DNA from: Hyphomicrobium_A sp963782555
Lineage (GTDB): Bacteria; Pseudomonadota; Alphaproteobacteria; Rhizobiales; Hyphomicrobiaceae
Length of the DNA stretch: 64,000 nucleotides
Reading direction: 5' to 3'
Assembly (NCBI GenBank): GCA_963782555.1
Contig: CAWAKB010000004.1
Location: 744,001 to 808,000, forward strand
Shown here in pieces: positions 45,501 through 53,984 of the stretch. How positions within the stretch are numbered: the stretch's first letter is position 1; each line of letters begins with the position of its first letter. Position numbers and translations under genes: made by a program. Below the pieces are notes generated by a model. It was not told where the DNA came from, did not search any database, and saw nothing but the letters and a program-made list of their open reading frames with translations.

Positions 45501-46859
45501 GCTGATCGTCGTGTCCCCAGTGAAAGTGTTATTCCCGGTGAGGATCAGAGTACCGCTACCCAACTGGGTGAGCGTGCCGGTGCCGCTGATGACGCGGGAA
45601 TAGGTCAGGTCGTCGCTGCGGTTGAAGATGAGTGCGGCGTTGTCGACGATATTGCGGGCCACGCTGCCCGTGGTACCCCCGTTGCCGATCTGCAGCGTGC
45701 CGGAGCTGATCGTCGTGTTGCCTGTGTAGGTGTTGTCGCCCGTCAGCGTCAGCGTGTTGGCGCCGCTCTTGGTGAGCGCGCCGGTGCTGCTGACAACGCC
45801 GCCAAAGGTCAGGTCATCACTGCGGTTGAAGTCGAGCGTACCCTTGTCGACGACATCGCCCTGGATCGATCCGGTGGTGCCGCCGTTGCCGATCTGCAGT
45901 GTCCCGGCGCTGATCGTGGTGCCGCCTGTGTAGGTATTGTCGCCCGTCAGCGTCAGCGCGTTGGAGCGGTTCTTGGTGAGCGCACCGGTGCCGCTGACAA
46001 TGCCGCCAAAGGTCAAGTCGTCGGTACGGTTGAACTCGAGCGTAGCGTTGTCGACGACGTTGCCCACGATCGATCCGGTGGTGCCGTTGTTGCCGAGCCG
46101 CAGCGTGCCTGCGTTGATCGTCGTGCCGCCGGTATACGTGCTGTCGCCCGACAGCGTCAGCCTGCCGGCTCCGGTCTTGGTGAGCGCGCCGCTGCCGCTG
46201 ACGACCCCGTCATAGGTAAGAGTATTGCTGCGGTCGATCGCCAGCACGCCGTCGTTGAGCACGTCACCCTGGATCGAGCCACGCGTGCCGCCGTCGCCGA
46301 GCTGCAGCGTGCCTGAGCTGATCGTCGTCCCCCCGGTGTAGTTGTCGTTTCTGGTGAGGATCAGCGTGCCGCCACCGGTCGCGGTCAGGCCTGCCGTGCC
46401 CGCGAGGGTCGAGTCGATGGTCGCGCTGCCGCCCGATACGACGCTGATTGTGGGGGTGACCCCGCCCAAGGTCAGGGTACGGTTGTTCACGCTATAGCCA
46501 GTGACATTGAAAATGAGATCATGCGCCGTGATCGATTGGCCAAGGGTTACCGTGCCGGCAGCCCCGCCGAAGACGGCATCATCGAGTGCGGCGTTGTTCC
46601 AGTTTTGAAAGGTAGTTCCATTGAACCAACGAGCGGTAGATGTATTCCAGGTGCCGGTGCCACCGCCGCCCGGAGTGACGCCGTCGGCAGACCACTCCAA
46701 CGAGCCCGCGGTCGCGCCGCTGACCAACGCGAAGCTCAATGCAATAGCAGCCGTCAAAATCGGCAGACGTCGGGCAGCTGGCGCCCGCAGATCGCGATGG
46801 ATAGGAGGCAAAGCAGCACCGACGGCGCCGAGCAACGGCGCGCGCCGCCGCAGAATCAT
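42543..46859 (-). CDS. Autotransporter with tandem beta-strand repeats (type V secretion)
   Basis: 1438 residues. An extended signal peptide (about 1-52) is followed by a passenger with about 11 repeats of 66-68 residues, each like LTKSGANTLTLTGDNTYTGG, TTISAGTLQIGNGGTTGS, then a strand VVSGTGA; these are autotransporter-associated beta-helix repeats. A linker and a C-terminal beta-barrel of about 270 residues (WTRGFGSWGQFDGNGN to LTWRF, terminal Phe) complete the type Va layout. ATG 46859 is chosen because AGGAAG stands 8 nt upstream; in-frame ATG 46877, ATG 46889 and TTG 46961 are alternatives. Function is likely surface adhesion. No protease motif is visible. Confidence 0.92.
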   Translation of the reverse strand: MILRRRAPLLGAVGAALPPIHRDLRAPAARRLPILTAAIALSFALVSGATAGSLEWSADGVTPGGGGTGTWNTSTARWFNGTTFQNWNNAALDDAVFGGAAGTVTLGQSITAHDLIFNVTGYSVNNRTLTLGGVTPTISVVSGGSATIDSTLAGTAGLTATGGGTLILTRNDNYTGGTTISSGTLQLGDGGTRGSIQGDVLNDGVLAIDRSNTLTYDGVVSGSGALTKTGAGRLTLSGDSTYTGGTTINAGTLRLGNNGTTGSIVGNVVDNATLEFNRTDDLTFGGIVSGTGALTKNRSNALTLTGDNTYTGGTTISAGTLQIGNGGTTGSIQGDVVDKGTLDFNRSDDLTFGGVVSSTGALTKSGANTLTLTGDNTYTGNTTISSGTLQIGNGGTTGSVARNIVDNAALIFNRSDDLTYSRVISGTGTLTQLGSGTLILTGNNTFTGDTTISAGTLQLGDATAAGSVAGDIVDNAALVFSRGNAQTYAGSVSGGGTLTKIGANTLRLTGDNTYTGITTISSGTLQLGNNSTSGSIVGNVLNDGVLAIDRSNDWIFAGDISGTGALTKTRSSTLTLTGSNTYSGSTTLSNNGSTLQGGAENTFSSASAHTLANNTVLDLFGFDQAIGSLAGTGTVTNAGAAAAILTTGGDDTDTLFSGLIQDSAGATGLTKAGTGTFTLSENNTYTGGTTIDAGTLQLGNGGNSGSVLGDIIDNGVLAFNRNNNLTLGDIISGTGALSKIGTNTLTLTGDNTYTGATTISAGTLQLGNGGTSGSIVGDVIDNGVFAINRSDTVTLGGVISGTGTLTKSGAGTLILTGENTFGGGTTINAGTLQIGNGGTTGSISGNMIDNGVFVFDRSDALTYAGNISGTGSLVKNGTGTLTLTGVNPYSGGTTINAGKLLLADAVIPAPVVALPAAFLGGNGTIGPATIAGTLAPGFSIGTVTVAGDLTFAAPGVYLVEISPTTADRTNVTGAAMLGGAVQVFAQTGIYTPGTTFTILHADGGVTGTFAELTSDFESVFLAPELSYNANNVLLTIARNGVSFASVGETPNEIATGGAVEALGSGNVIYDTVLSLTADQARHAFDALSGEVHASLSGVLVNQGLYVREAMLGRLIQASYAPDGPGQAVALAAAGPTSVAAFDTGTRMALGAGHDPGAVPDYGHGLTFWTRGFGSWGQFDGNGNAATAKRTLGGLVSGMDADVGDGWRAGLATGYIRSDVNVKARASSADVDSYLLAGYAGGRIGPLALRSGAAWTWHSIDTLRAVSFPGFYENESASYGGDTGQLFAELAYPIVTDRSSAMEPFAGLAYVHVGTDDFTESGATAALTTPGSDQNVGYSTLGVRAATTMPVFGMLVTPRASFAWQYAFGELTPELALAFASSGIAFGILGVPLARNSALLEAGLDFALGADAVLGVSYSGQLADDLQDNGVQGRLTWRF
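44160..46400 (-). repeat. Tandem ~201-bp repeats coding the autotransporter passenger
   Basis: About 11 diverged units of roughly 200 bp, each encoding one LTLTGDNTYTGG...TGS unit. One unit (about 44830-45130) is atypical, with a long insert. Such arrays change number by recombination. Confidence 0.8.
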
Positions 46860-47182
46860 CCATCGGCTTCCTGTCATTGACCCGCTCATCACAGCGGGCG
46901 GCGCAAATGCCGAAAGAGCAGCGCCAATGCGGAACAAGCTGTTGCGATCTACCCGCCGCAATCATGCCTAGACCATGTGGACTCCGGCGCCGCTAACATG
47001 TGTTAGTCTTTGACAGGAACGTCTGTATAAAGAACAACTATCCGATATATGTTAGGGAATATCGGAATCGCCGCCGCGTAATCGCAAGCTGCTCATTTCG
47101 TTCCAACAAATGTCCGCGCGGCAGCCCCCTATCGGGAACCGCTGCCTCAACCGCGCAGGAGCCCTAACGAGTGCCACGGTTA
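46860..47182. other. Control region upstream of the autotransporter
   Basis: Contains two palindromes (next entry) and no supported gene. Local A+T content is clearly higher around 46990-47070, as expected for a promoter. Confidence 0.45.
46993..47066. promoter_or_regulatory. Two inverted repeats in the autotransporter promoter region
   Basis: CTAACA-TG-TGTTAG at 46993-47006, and TCCGATAT (47041-47048) with ATATCGGA (47059-47066), which encloses another TGTTAG. AT-rich sequence between them includes TATACA on the minus strand as a possible -10. Likely regulator sites. Confidence 0.5.
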
Positions 47183-47428
47183 CTAGTGTGGTTGGGAGTT
47201 TTTGCCCGCAAGAATGCGCTCGATAATCACAACAACGGCGTTGTTCAGGTGGGGGCTTTGCGAACTGGCCGCTGCTTCGCGGTGCGTGGTTGCGACATCC
47301 TCGAGAATGTCGCACGCGTCCTGCTCGCTTATAAGTTTGAGGTCAGCCAAAGCAACAAGAAGCAATTCGCAGATGGCCAGCGCAGCGTATCCTGCAGCAT
47401 CGTTCGGCGTCGGAAGGGGGGGCGCCAT
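47183..47428 (-). CDS. Conserved small protein, paralogue of the gene at 52.2 kb
   Basis: 81 residues. The last 65 (ICELLLVALADLKLISEQDA, EDVATTHREAAASSQSP, VVVIIERILAGKNSQPH) align closely with the protein encoded at 52207-52458. Helical and soluble. Function unknown. The two copies frame a regulatory block (Crp, GntR, response regulator, hybrid kinase). It is divergent from the Crp-family gene. Confidence 0.8.
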   Translation of the reverse strand: MAPPLPTPNDAAGYAALAICELLLVALADLKLISEQDACDILEDVATTHREAAASSQSPHLNNAVVVIIERILAGKNSQPH

Positions 47429-47603
47429 CGGGTTCCTTTGAATTATATGGTGTATCTTCTAGTATGTGACGGGAGTTCTATAGCGGAGGCCGGTCGGCGA
47501 AGCTAATTTTCACTAGGACGTGCACAGACGCTTGCGCAATACCCATTGGAGATCTCATTTTTGCGGCGTGCCTCATTGCTGCGGCTGATCATGGGGAGGT
47601 GTG

Positions 47604-48329
47604 ATGGCGAATGGACAATTTGAGAGCTTATTGGCGAAAAAGCTGGTTACTTTTGTTCCTCTGACTACGGAGGAGCGGAAACGCCTCACCGAGCTGCAAT
47701 CAAAAACGGTCAAGGTGAAGCGGGGCAAGCAACTCGTCAAAGAGGGCCAGGCCGGCCATCGGGCATTCATTCTGCAGGATGGGTGGGCCTGCAGTTACAA
47801 GGACCTCCCCAATGGCAGCCGTCAGATCATCTCTTTTCCGATAGCGGGAGACTGCGTTGGCCTGCGCAGCGTTTTGCTGCGAACCGCCGACCATTCATTC
47901 GAAGCCCTGACCGACGCCGTCGTCAGTCCGGTGGATGGCTCACAAATGTTGCAGACCTTCAGCGACTTCCCGCGCCTTGGAGCAGCGATCCTGTGGGCCA
48001 CATCGCGCGACGAAGCCATGGTCGTCGAGCATCTCGTCAGCATTGGGCGGCGCAGCGCGATCGAACGCACGGCGCACTTCTTCATGGAGTTGGCGGAGCG
48101 GCTGAACCTAATTGGCTTGGCGAAGGGGACCGAGTTCGACTGTCCGCTCAACCAGTATGTTCTTGCCGACGCGCTCGGCCTGAGCGCCATACACGTCAAC
48201 CGCGTTTTGCGCCAACTACGCGAGCGGGACTTGCTCACAGTCCAGCGGGGCACCGTGACAATTCACGACTTGAACGGGCTCAGGAAGCTTTCGGGATTCC
48301 AAGGCGGCTACTTGAACTCGCGAGACTGA
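47604..48329 (+). CDS. Crp/Fnr family transcriptional regulator
   Basis: 241 residues. An N-terminal cyclic-nucleotide-binding-type beta roll (about 35-120: KRGKQLVKEGQAGHRAFILQ, GWACSYKDLPNGSRQIISF) and a C-terminal winged helix (LNQYVLADALGLSAIHVNRV near 185-205). No Fnr-type Cys cluster is seen, so it is probably not an Fe-S oxygen sensor; it fits the heme-free, ligand-unknown Crp group common in Rhizobiales. GGGGAGG before ATG 47604 fixes the start. Confidence 0.92.
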   Translation: MANGQFESLLAKKLVTFVPLTTEERKRLTELQSKTVKVKRGKQLVKEGQAGHRAFILQDGWACSYKDLPNGSRQIISFPIAGDCVGLRSVLLRTADHSFEALTDAVVSPVDGSQMLQTFSDFPRLGAAILWATSRDEAMVVEHLVSIGRRSAIERTAHFFMELAERLNLIGLAKGTEFDCPLNQYVLADALGLSAIHVNRVLRQLRERDLLTVQRGTVTIHDLNGLRKLSGFQGGYLNSRD

Positions 48330-48625
48330 TGCACATTCAAGCGACACGGTCGGCCGCATTTCTTTTTCCAACTAACGCAGGTTAGCACCTGCCCAGGCGC
48401 TATATCCTACACGTAAGCGGCGGGGTGACGAATGCATGGCGAGACGGCTTTGGACCGTCCGTGGGGAATCCGCCAACCTCTCCGGGAGCCGGTTCATCCC
48501 TCCTATCGGCTCTCGGAGAGCGTCATTGCGATCGTCGATCTCCGCACGGGATCGGATCAGGTCGCGCACGATGCGCGAAGTGTGTGCGGCTGCCAGTTTG
48601 CGCCGGGAAATTGAGCACACGAGCC

Positions 48626-49345
48626 ATGGCATCAACCGGCCTTCAAACCCGCCCCCTCTACCTCCAGTTACGAGACGCCCTGGCCGCGCGCATAGCGAAC
48701 GGGGGATGGAAGCCCGGAAAGCCGATCCCCAATGAGCTCGATCTCGCGCGCGAGTACGGAGTGAGCTCGGGCACCATGCGCAAAGCGCTCGATATCATGG
48801 AAGGCGAACGACTCATTAAGCGCAAGCAGGGACGCGGCACCTTCGTGAACGATCAAGGGTCCGAAGAGCTGGCTTTGCGGTTCAGCGCTATTCGAGACGC
48901 CAGCGGCGGACGCATCGCCGGCCAAGTGGAGTTGGGCGAGGTCACCGAAGGCGCAGCGAACGAATTGGAGTGCGCTCGGTTGCGTTTGCAAGCGCATGAT
49001 TACGTCTACCGCGTTCATTGCACTCGGTTGCACGAGGATCGTCCGTTCATGGTCGAGCAAGCCTCAATGCCCGCCGCGCTGTTTCCCCGGCTTAGGGAGA
49101 TTAATGGGTTTCCCCACCAAATCGCGGCCCTTGCGCAGAAGAATGGCATCCTGGTGGGCAAGGCGGAAGAACGCATTTCGGTTCGCGCAGCCACTCCGGC
49201 GGTCGCCGAAGCCTTGCGTGTCGCTCCGTCCACGCCGATCCTGGAACTGGATCGTGTCATGCTGGCGCTCGACGGGCGACCCATAGAATGGCGCCTTGGG
49301 CAATGCAATCTCACCGCGCACCACTACTTGGCCGAGATAAGCTGA
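48626..49345 (+). CDS. GntR family transcriptional regulator (HutC/UTRA subfamily)
   Basis: 239 residues. Winged helix at about 8-75 (PLYLQLRDALAARIANGGW, IPNELDLAREYGVSSGTMRK, RKQGRGTFV) followed by a UTRA effector domain (about 90-235: VHCTRLHEDRPFMVEQ, FPRLREINGF, ISVRAATPAVAEALRV). UTRA domains bind small metabolites such as sugars or histidine breakdown products. The target is unknown; no catabolic operon adjoins. The start at ATG 48626 fits the family N-terminus. Confidence 0.9.
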   Translation: MASTGLQTRPLYLQLRDALAARIANGGWKPGKPIPNELDLAREYGVSSGTMRKALDIMEGERLIKRKQGRGTFVNDQGSEELALRFSAIRDASGGRIAGQVELGEVTEGAANELECARLRLQAHDYVYRVHCTRLHEDRPFMVEQASMPAALFPRLREINGFPHQIAALAQKNGILVGKAEERISVRAATPAVAEALRVAPSTPILELDRVMLALDGRPIEWRLGQCNLTAHHYLAEIS

Positions 49346-49631
49346 TCGGCCGCGCGACGTGCTCACCGCCTGGCGGGGATGGGTGACGATTTAGGACCTA
49401 ATTGGACTGGGGACACCTGGGGTTTTGTCGGCTCGCTAAACTCTCGAAAGCAATTAAAATTCAAGTGAACGACTAAGTGGGACAACAGATATTCTGCCTA
49501 CCGCTAACCTGGATTAGCTCTCGGCGAGTCCCTTCAGACTACTTTTTAGAATGGCCGGATATTGCGTGGCAGATGCAACGACCTGTCCCAGTGTGCAGGA
49601 CGTCCAAGCCGGCGGATGCAAATCCACGGCC

Positions 49632-50033
49632 ATGCCAAAACTCGAGCGCATCACTTACGTCGAAGATGAGCCGGACATCCGCTCTATTGTAGAGATTGCG
49701 CTCTCAAAGATCGACGGTCTTATGCTCGACCTATGCAGCAGCGGACCGGAAGCTATTGGCCGAACGCCTCCATTCAAACCTCAGCTCATCATTTTGGACG
49801 TCATGATGCCAGGCATGGACGGCATTGAGACTTTGAAACGGCTGCGCGAGTTCCCGCAATTGGCGAACACGCCCGTCATCTTCTTGACTGTGAGGGCCAT
49901 GCCGCGCGAAACCGACGTCCTTCGGTCACTGGGAATCGCAGAGGTGATCACCAAGCCATTCGATCCAATGACGCTGCCTCACCGCATTCAGGAAATATGG
50001 CAACAGACCCGAAGTAAGGTTGATGCCCAATGA
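49632..50033 (+). CDS. Single-domain response regulator
   Basis: 133-residue receiver: acidic YVEDEPD (9-15), D56 in LIILDVMMPGMDGIE, Thr in FLTVRAM, Lys in ITKPFD. It overlaps the next gene, a hybrid kinase, by 11 bases, so the two are coupled. No output domain. An ATG at 49551 is in frame but the family begins near 49632. Confidence 0.9.
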   Translation: MPKLERITYVEDEPDIRSIVEIALSKIDGLMLDLCSSGPEAIGRTPPFKPQLIILDVMMPGMDGIETLKRLREFPQLANTPVIFLTVRAMPRETDVLRSLGIAEVITKPFDPMTLPHRIQEIWQQTRSKVDAQ

Positions 50034-52110
50034 CGTCACGTTGGAGACAGACCGTTATTGGACCTTTATCGGCATGGGAGGCGAGAGCTTAGTCTTGTCC
50101 CAACAGTCGTCTCCATCCGCAGTTGCCGACGACGCATCCCGCCCGGCGGATGTTGCCACCGAGACGCCACGCAAAATGGCGCCGGCCGGGCTCAAATACC
50201 TACAGGACGCCATTCTCAAGAGCGCCGACTTCGCGATCATTGCGACCGACGCCAACGGCCTCATACAGGTTTTCAACCCCGGCGCCGAGCGGCTGCTGGG
50301 GTACGATGGCAGCGATCTAGTCAAAAAGAAAACGCCAGATGAATTCCATGACTCGCAGGAAATGGTGGCTCGCGCCGAGGAATTGAGCGCCGAGTTCGCG
50401 ACCGCGATCGCGCCCGGGTTCGACGCACTGGCTTACAAGGCCTCGCGCGGAATCACGGACAAATACTACCCGACCTTAATCCGCGAAGACGGCAGCCGCT
50501 TTCCCGCCGCGGTGTCGATCACCGCCCTGCGGAACTCTGGAACAGAAATCGTCGGCTATCTGTTGATTGCCAGCGATTATACGGCGGAGGCCGCGGCGAT
50601 TGCCGCCGAACAGAAAAAGGAGCGTATGAAAGACGAGTTCGTAGCCACAGTCAGCCACGAGCTGCGTACCCCGCTCACCTCGATTACGGGTGCGCTCGGC
50701 CTCCTCACCGGCAATGCGGCCGGGACGCTGCCGGAATCGGCAACGCGGCTAATTACGATCGCCCACACGAACAGCCAGCGGCTTGTTCGCCTGCTCAATG
50801 ACATTCTCGACATCGAAAAAATGGAGGCGGGCAAAGTCGTCTTTGATTTCAAGTGCGTTGAGGTCCAATCAGTCGTCGAGCAAGCCATCGAAGAAAATCA
50901 CAAGTTTGCCGAACGTTACGACGTGGGGCTTCGGTTCGATCCGAGAGCCACACCTGTTCACGTGCGGGCGGACCCCGACCGGCTCATCCAGGTCCTCACC
51001 AATCTGCTCTCAAATGCCATCAAGTTCTCGCCGCCCGGCGGAGAAGTGCTCGTCGTGGTGAAGGAGCGAGATGAGACCGTCCACATTTCCGTGCGGGACC
51101 ATGGACCTGGTATTGCCGCCGAATTCAGACCTCGCATTTTCGAGAAGTTCGCGCAGGCCGACACTGCGGACGCACGCCAAAGGGGCGGCACCGGCCTCGG
51201 GCTGAGCATCGTCAAGCAAATCGTCACGCGGCTCCATGGCGCGGTTGGCTTCGAGGACGCACCCGGCGGCGGGACAATTTTTAACGTCGATCTCCCCAAT
51301 TGGGCGAAAGCGGCGAGGACCATCTCTCATCACGCCGGGAAAGCGCACCTTCGTATATTGCTATGTGAGGACGATCCTAAGGCGGCGACCGTTCTCAGCG
51401 AACGCCTGCTGCAAGAGGGTTTTCTCGTGGATGTCGCGCTCACGCCAGACGAGGCGACCGCGCGCGTGGCAGCAACGCCCTATTCGGCTATTCTCGTTGA
51501 TATGCAGCTCCCGCAAGGCGATGGCATTGATCTAATCAAGCAATTGCGAGCGCAACCGCAGATTTACAACACGCTGCTTGTGGTCTTGTCCGCGGACCTT
51601 GTGCGGTCCGAAGCTGAGGACCGGCACCCCACGCTCCTCAACATATTGGATTGGCTCGACGCGCCAATCGACGCCAGCCACCTGATACGTGTTCTCGATC
51701 GCCCGATTGTCCGCAATCGGAACCCGCGCCCGCGTGTCCTGCATGTCGATTCCGACCAGAATGCGCTTCGTGCGGTATCCAAGCTGCTGGACGCCAACGC
51801 CGAGGTCATGTCGGTCGATTCGATTGACAAGGCACGCCGCGCCCTAGCCACCGGCCGCTTCGACGTCGCCGTGCTGGAGGTCGCGCTGGCCCTAGGTTCG
51901 GGCTTTGAGCTGCTGCAGGAGCTGCGAGACACCGCGGGTGATACGATACCGCTCGTTGTGTTTTCGCCGCAGGACGCAAACCCGGTGTTTGCTGAGCAGA
52001 TCCGAGCCGCACTCATCAATTCGCGTACTCCGATTGGTACTCTCGTGGCAACCTTGCGCAAGCGCCTGCTGGCCAGCACCGCGCCGTTCGACGATAAAAT
52101 CGACAAATGA
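50023..52110 (+). CDS. Hybrid histidine kinase: PAS - HisKA - HATPase - REC - degenerate REC
   Basis: 695 residues, cytosolic. A PAS domain (about 60-190: SADFAIIATDANGLIQVFNP), a HisKA with EFVATVSHELRTPLTSITGA near 210, an ATPase domain (LTNLLSNAIKFSPPGGE, DHGPGIA, GTGLGLSIVKQI), a receiver (LLCEDDPKAA, LVDMQLPQGDG) and a second receiver-like domain where the phosphoacceptor position reads LEVALALGSG, so it is likely inactive. PAS ligand unknown. It is coupled to the upstream single receiver. Confidence 0.92.
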   Translation: MPNDVTLETDRYWTFIGMGGESLVLSQQSSPSAVADDASRPADVATETPRKMAPAGLKYLQDAILKSADFAIIATDANGLIQVFNPGAERLLGYDGSDLVKKKTPDEFHDSQEMVARAEELSAEFATAIAPGFDALAYKASRGITDKYYPTLIREDGSRFPAAVSITALRNSGTEIVGYLLIASDYTAEAAAIAAEQKKERMKDEFVATVSHELRTPLTSITGALGLLTGNAAGTLPESATRLITIAHTNSQRLVRLLNDILDIEKMEAGKVVFDFKCVEVQSVVEQAIEENHKFAERYDVGLRFDPRATPVHVRADPDRLIQVLTNLLSNAIKFSPPGGEVLVVVKERDETVHISVRDHGPGIAAEFRPRIFEKFAQADTADARQRGGTGLGLSIVKQIVTRLHGAVGFEDAPGGGTIFNVDLPNWAKAARTISHHAGKAHLRILLCEDDPKAATVLSERLLQEGFLVDVALTPDEATARVAATPYSAILVDMQLPQGDGIDLIKQLRAQPQIYNTLLVVLSADLVRSEAEDRHPTLLNILDWLDAPIDASHLIRVLDRPIVRNRNPRPRVLHVDSDQNALRAVSKLLDANAEVMSVDSIDKARRALATGRFDVAVLEVALALGSGFELLQELRDTAGDTIPLVVFSPQDANPVFAEQIRAALINSRTPIGTLVATLRKRLLASTAPFDDKIDK

Positions 52111-52206
52111 ATTGACTTTTTTGGCATCTCACATCGAGTGAGGGAAAGTACAAAAAGATCGGCTAGGCGTTGCTAATAAGCGCGTCCCGAAAAGGATGGG
52201 CAAAAA

Positions 52207-52458
52207 CTAGTGCGGCGAGGCGTCCTTACCAGCAAGCATGCGCTGAATCATTGCAGCGACCGCATGGTGCCGCCCCGGCGTTTGCGAAACGATGGCGGCT
52301 TCATTGTGCGTGGTGACGACATCGGTTAGGAGGTCGCGCACGTCATGCTCGCTGATAATATTGCGGTCGGTCAACGCATAGAGCAGCGACTCGCAAATGC
52401 CGAGCGCGGCCAAGCCCTCGCAGGAGGAGTCGGCATGCTGTATCATTTTATTGTCCAT
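52207..52458 (-). CDS. Conserved small protein, paralogue of the gene at 47.2 kb
   Basis: 83 residues ending ICESLLYALTDRNIISEHDV, VVTTHNEAAIVSQTPG, VAAMIQRMLAGKDASPH, which pairs residue by residue with the 47183-47428 product. The start at 52458 is set by comparison with the paralogue; ATG 52515 would add 19 residues. Function unknown. It converges with the hybrid kinase gene. Confidence 0.75.
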   Translation of the reverse strand: MDNKMIQHADSSCEGLAALGICESLLYALTDRNIISEHDVRDLLTDVVTTHNEAAIVSQTPGRHHAVAAMIQRMLAGKDASPH

Positions 52459-52577
52459 TGGACTGCAACCATACCCTGTCAAAGAGCCCTTGAGACTGAT
52501 CCAAGTTTGCTCCATCGCCGAATCTGAGCATTTTTCTTTGTGGACGCGGCTATGCCGGCAACTCCATTGCCGACGTG

Positions 52578-53207
52578 ATGGACGAGGCGCTTCAGATGTG
52601 GGCGGCGGAGAACGAGCTAATGGACCGCAATCCTGCCCGCGACGTACCTTACCTGCGCGTCCGCAGTGGCGACTACCAAACGCTCAACGAAAGCGAAATC
52701 CAACGGTTCGAGGAGCGTTGGCCCGTTGGCACTAAGGAGCGCCTTGCCTTCGCGCTGCTCCGCTATCTTGGCGTACGCCGCTCCGACGTCGTACGACTCG
52801 GCAAGCAGCACCTAAGGAATGGCTGGATCATCTTCACTACGAAGAAGGGCGGCACGCCTCTGGAGTTGCCGATCCCGCCCGAGCTGCGGCGCGTGATCGA
52901 CGCAAGCCCGACCGGCGATCTGAACTTCTTGATGACCGAGTACAGCAAGCCCTTCACTGCAGCCGGGTTCGGCGCCTGGTTCCGCGAGCGCTGCGACGCA
53001 GCCGGTCTGCCAAACTGCTCAGCACATGGCCTGCGCAAGGCCGCCGCTACCTCGCTCGCCGAGGCTGGCGCCAGCGCTCACCAGCTCATGGCGTGGTTCG
53101 GTTGGCGGTCGCTGAAGGAGGCCGAGCGCTATACGCGCGCCGCCAATCAGAAGAAGCTCGCCGCGAGCGTCGTCCCCTTGTTCGGGAGGGCCAAAGATGG
53201 AACATAA
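52578..53207 (+). CDS. Tyrosine recombinase (phage-type integrase), N-terminally truncated
   Basis: 209 residues holding mainly the catalytic domain. Candidate catalytic residues are R67 in LGVRRSDVV, K near 90 (TTKKGG), H150 and R153 in SAHGLRKAAA, W176 (the usual His position) and nucleophile Y185 in AERYTRA. The arm- and core-binding domains expected before it are missing, and the frame stays open a little upstream without a start, so it is a truncated and probably inactive integrase. It abuts a 15-bp direct repeat shared with 25.27 kb. Confidence 0.8.
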   Translation: MDEALQMWAAENELMDRNPARDVPYLRVRSGDYQTLNESEIQRFEERWPVGTKERLAFALLRYLGVRRSDVVRLGKQHLRNGWIIFTTKKGGTPLELPIPPELRRVIDASPTGDLNFLMTEYSKPFTAAGFGAWFRERCDAAGLPNCSAHGLRKAAATSLAEAGASAHQLMAWFGWRSLKEAERYTRAANQKKLAASVVPLFGRAKDGT

Positions 53208-53780
53208 GTGTCCAACCTCGCGTCCCAGCGAGTGTCCAACCTTTGCTAAGTGCCTGTTTTTATGGAGACTTCTAGGTAGGCTGGCGCCCCGTAGGGGACG
53301 GGATAATTCAGATCCATAAGTTATTGATATTACGCATCATTTTGTGACTGCTACTGCTACGCACAGTAGCAGATCGGAGTAGCAGTTTCCAGTATAGCTA
53401 TTTTGCGCTCCTGATGGAGGAGCCCGAGGCTTTTCGTTGCGAGCTTTGGAGGCTCCGGCCACGAGGCATGTGTCGAAGCACTTTGCGAGTGTGCTTCGAC
53501 TTAGCCCCTCTGCAGTGGCCGCGATGGCGAGTTACAACCGGCTCATATTTTTTTGGGCGGGCTGCAATTGGCTATTTCGATTCCATCGGCTGATTTCGAA
53601 CTATGCGGTCTGGCCATTCGCGCCACTGATGCTGCTTGGTCGGAACTTCAGGCCATGTCGCCAGATCCGGTAGACCCGCTTGACGCACCCTTTCGCGACA
53701 AGCTGATGCATCAATGCGACCGCGGAACACCTACGGGCGGGCTACAATTCTCGAATGTGCGGTGCGTTCTGGGGTTGAGA
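53208..53780. other. Integrase-flanking intergenic region
   Basis: AGTGTCCAACCT occurs at 53207-53218 and 53231-53242, and TGGCGCCCCGTAGGG at 53282-53296; both match the 25.3 kb region. The sequence is richer in A+T around 53320-53410. No gene is supported. Confidence 0.5.
53282..53296 (+). repeat. 15-bp direct repeat, possible right attachment site
   Basis: Identical to 25271-25285, same orientation, 75 nt after the integrase stop. Confidence 0.4.
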
Positions 53781-53948
53781 GTGTCTGGCCTGCGAAGCTT
53801 GTTTGTTGCGATTTTCCTCCTTCTCGCGCCCGGCACCGCAATTGCCACTGAGGGGCCGGCGGTAGCGGGGCCTATTGGCGGGACCGACGTTCGATCGGCT
53901 ATGCTGCCCGCGCCGGGCCCTCGTACGCTATGTATTCCAGGGTACTGA
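53781..53948 (+). pseudogene. N-terminal fragment of a MetA-pathway (Phenol_MetA_deg-like) outer-membrane protein
   Basis: 55 residues from GTG 53781: signal peptide (LRSLFVAIFLLLAPGTAIAT) then EGPAVAGPIGGTDVRSAMLP, which is the start of the mature protein in this transporter-like barrel family as I recall it. The rest of the protein (over 250 residues) is missing. Confidence 0.5.
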
Positions 53949-53984
53949 CGACCATTTTTCCAGTGTTTGGGTCAGATTTCATCC

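Noticed and set aside
44160..46400. CRISPR-like regular repeats
   Set aside because: Units are about 201 bp, diverged and in frame with a beta-helix protein; no short identical repeats with unique spacers occur anywhere in the window.
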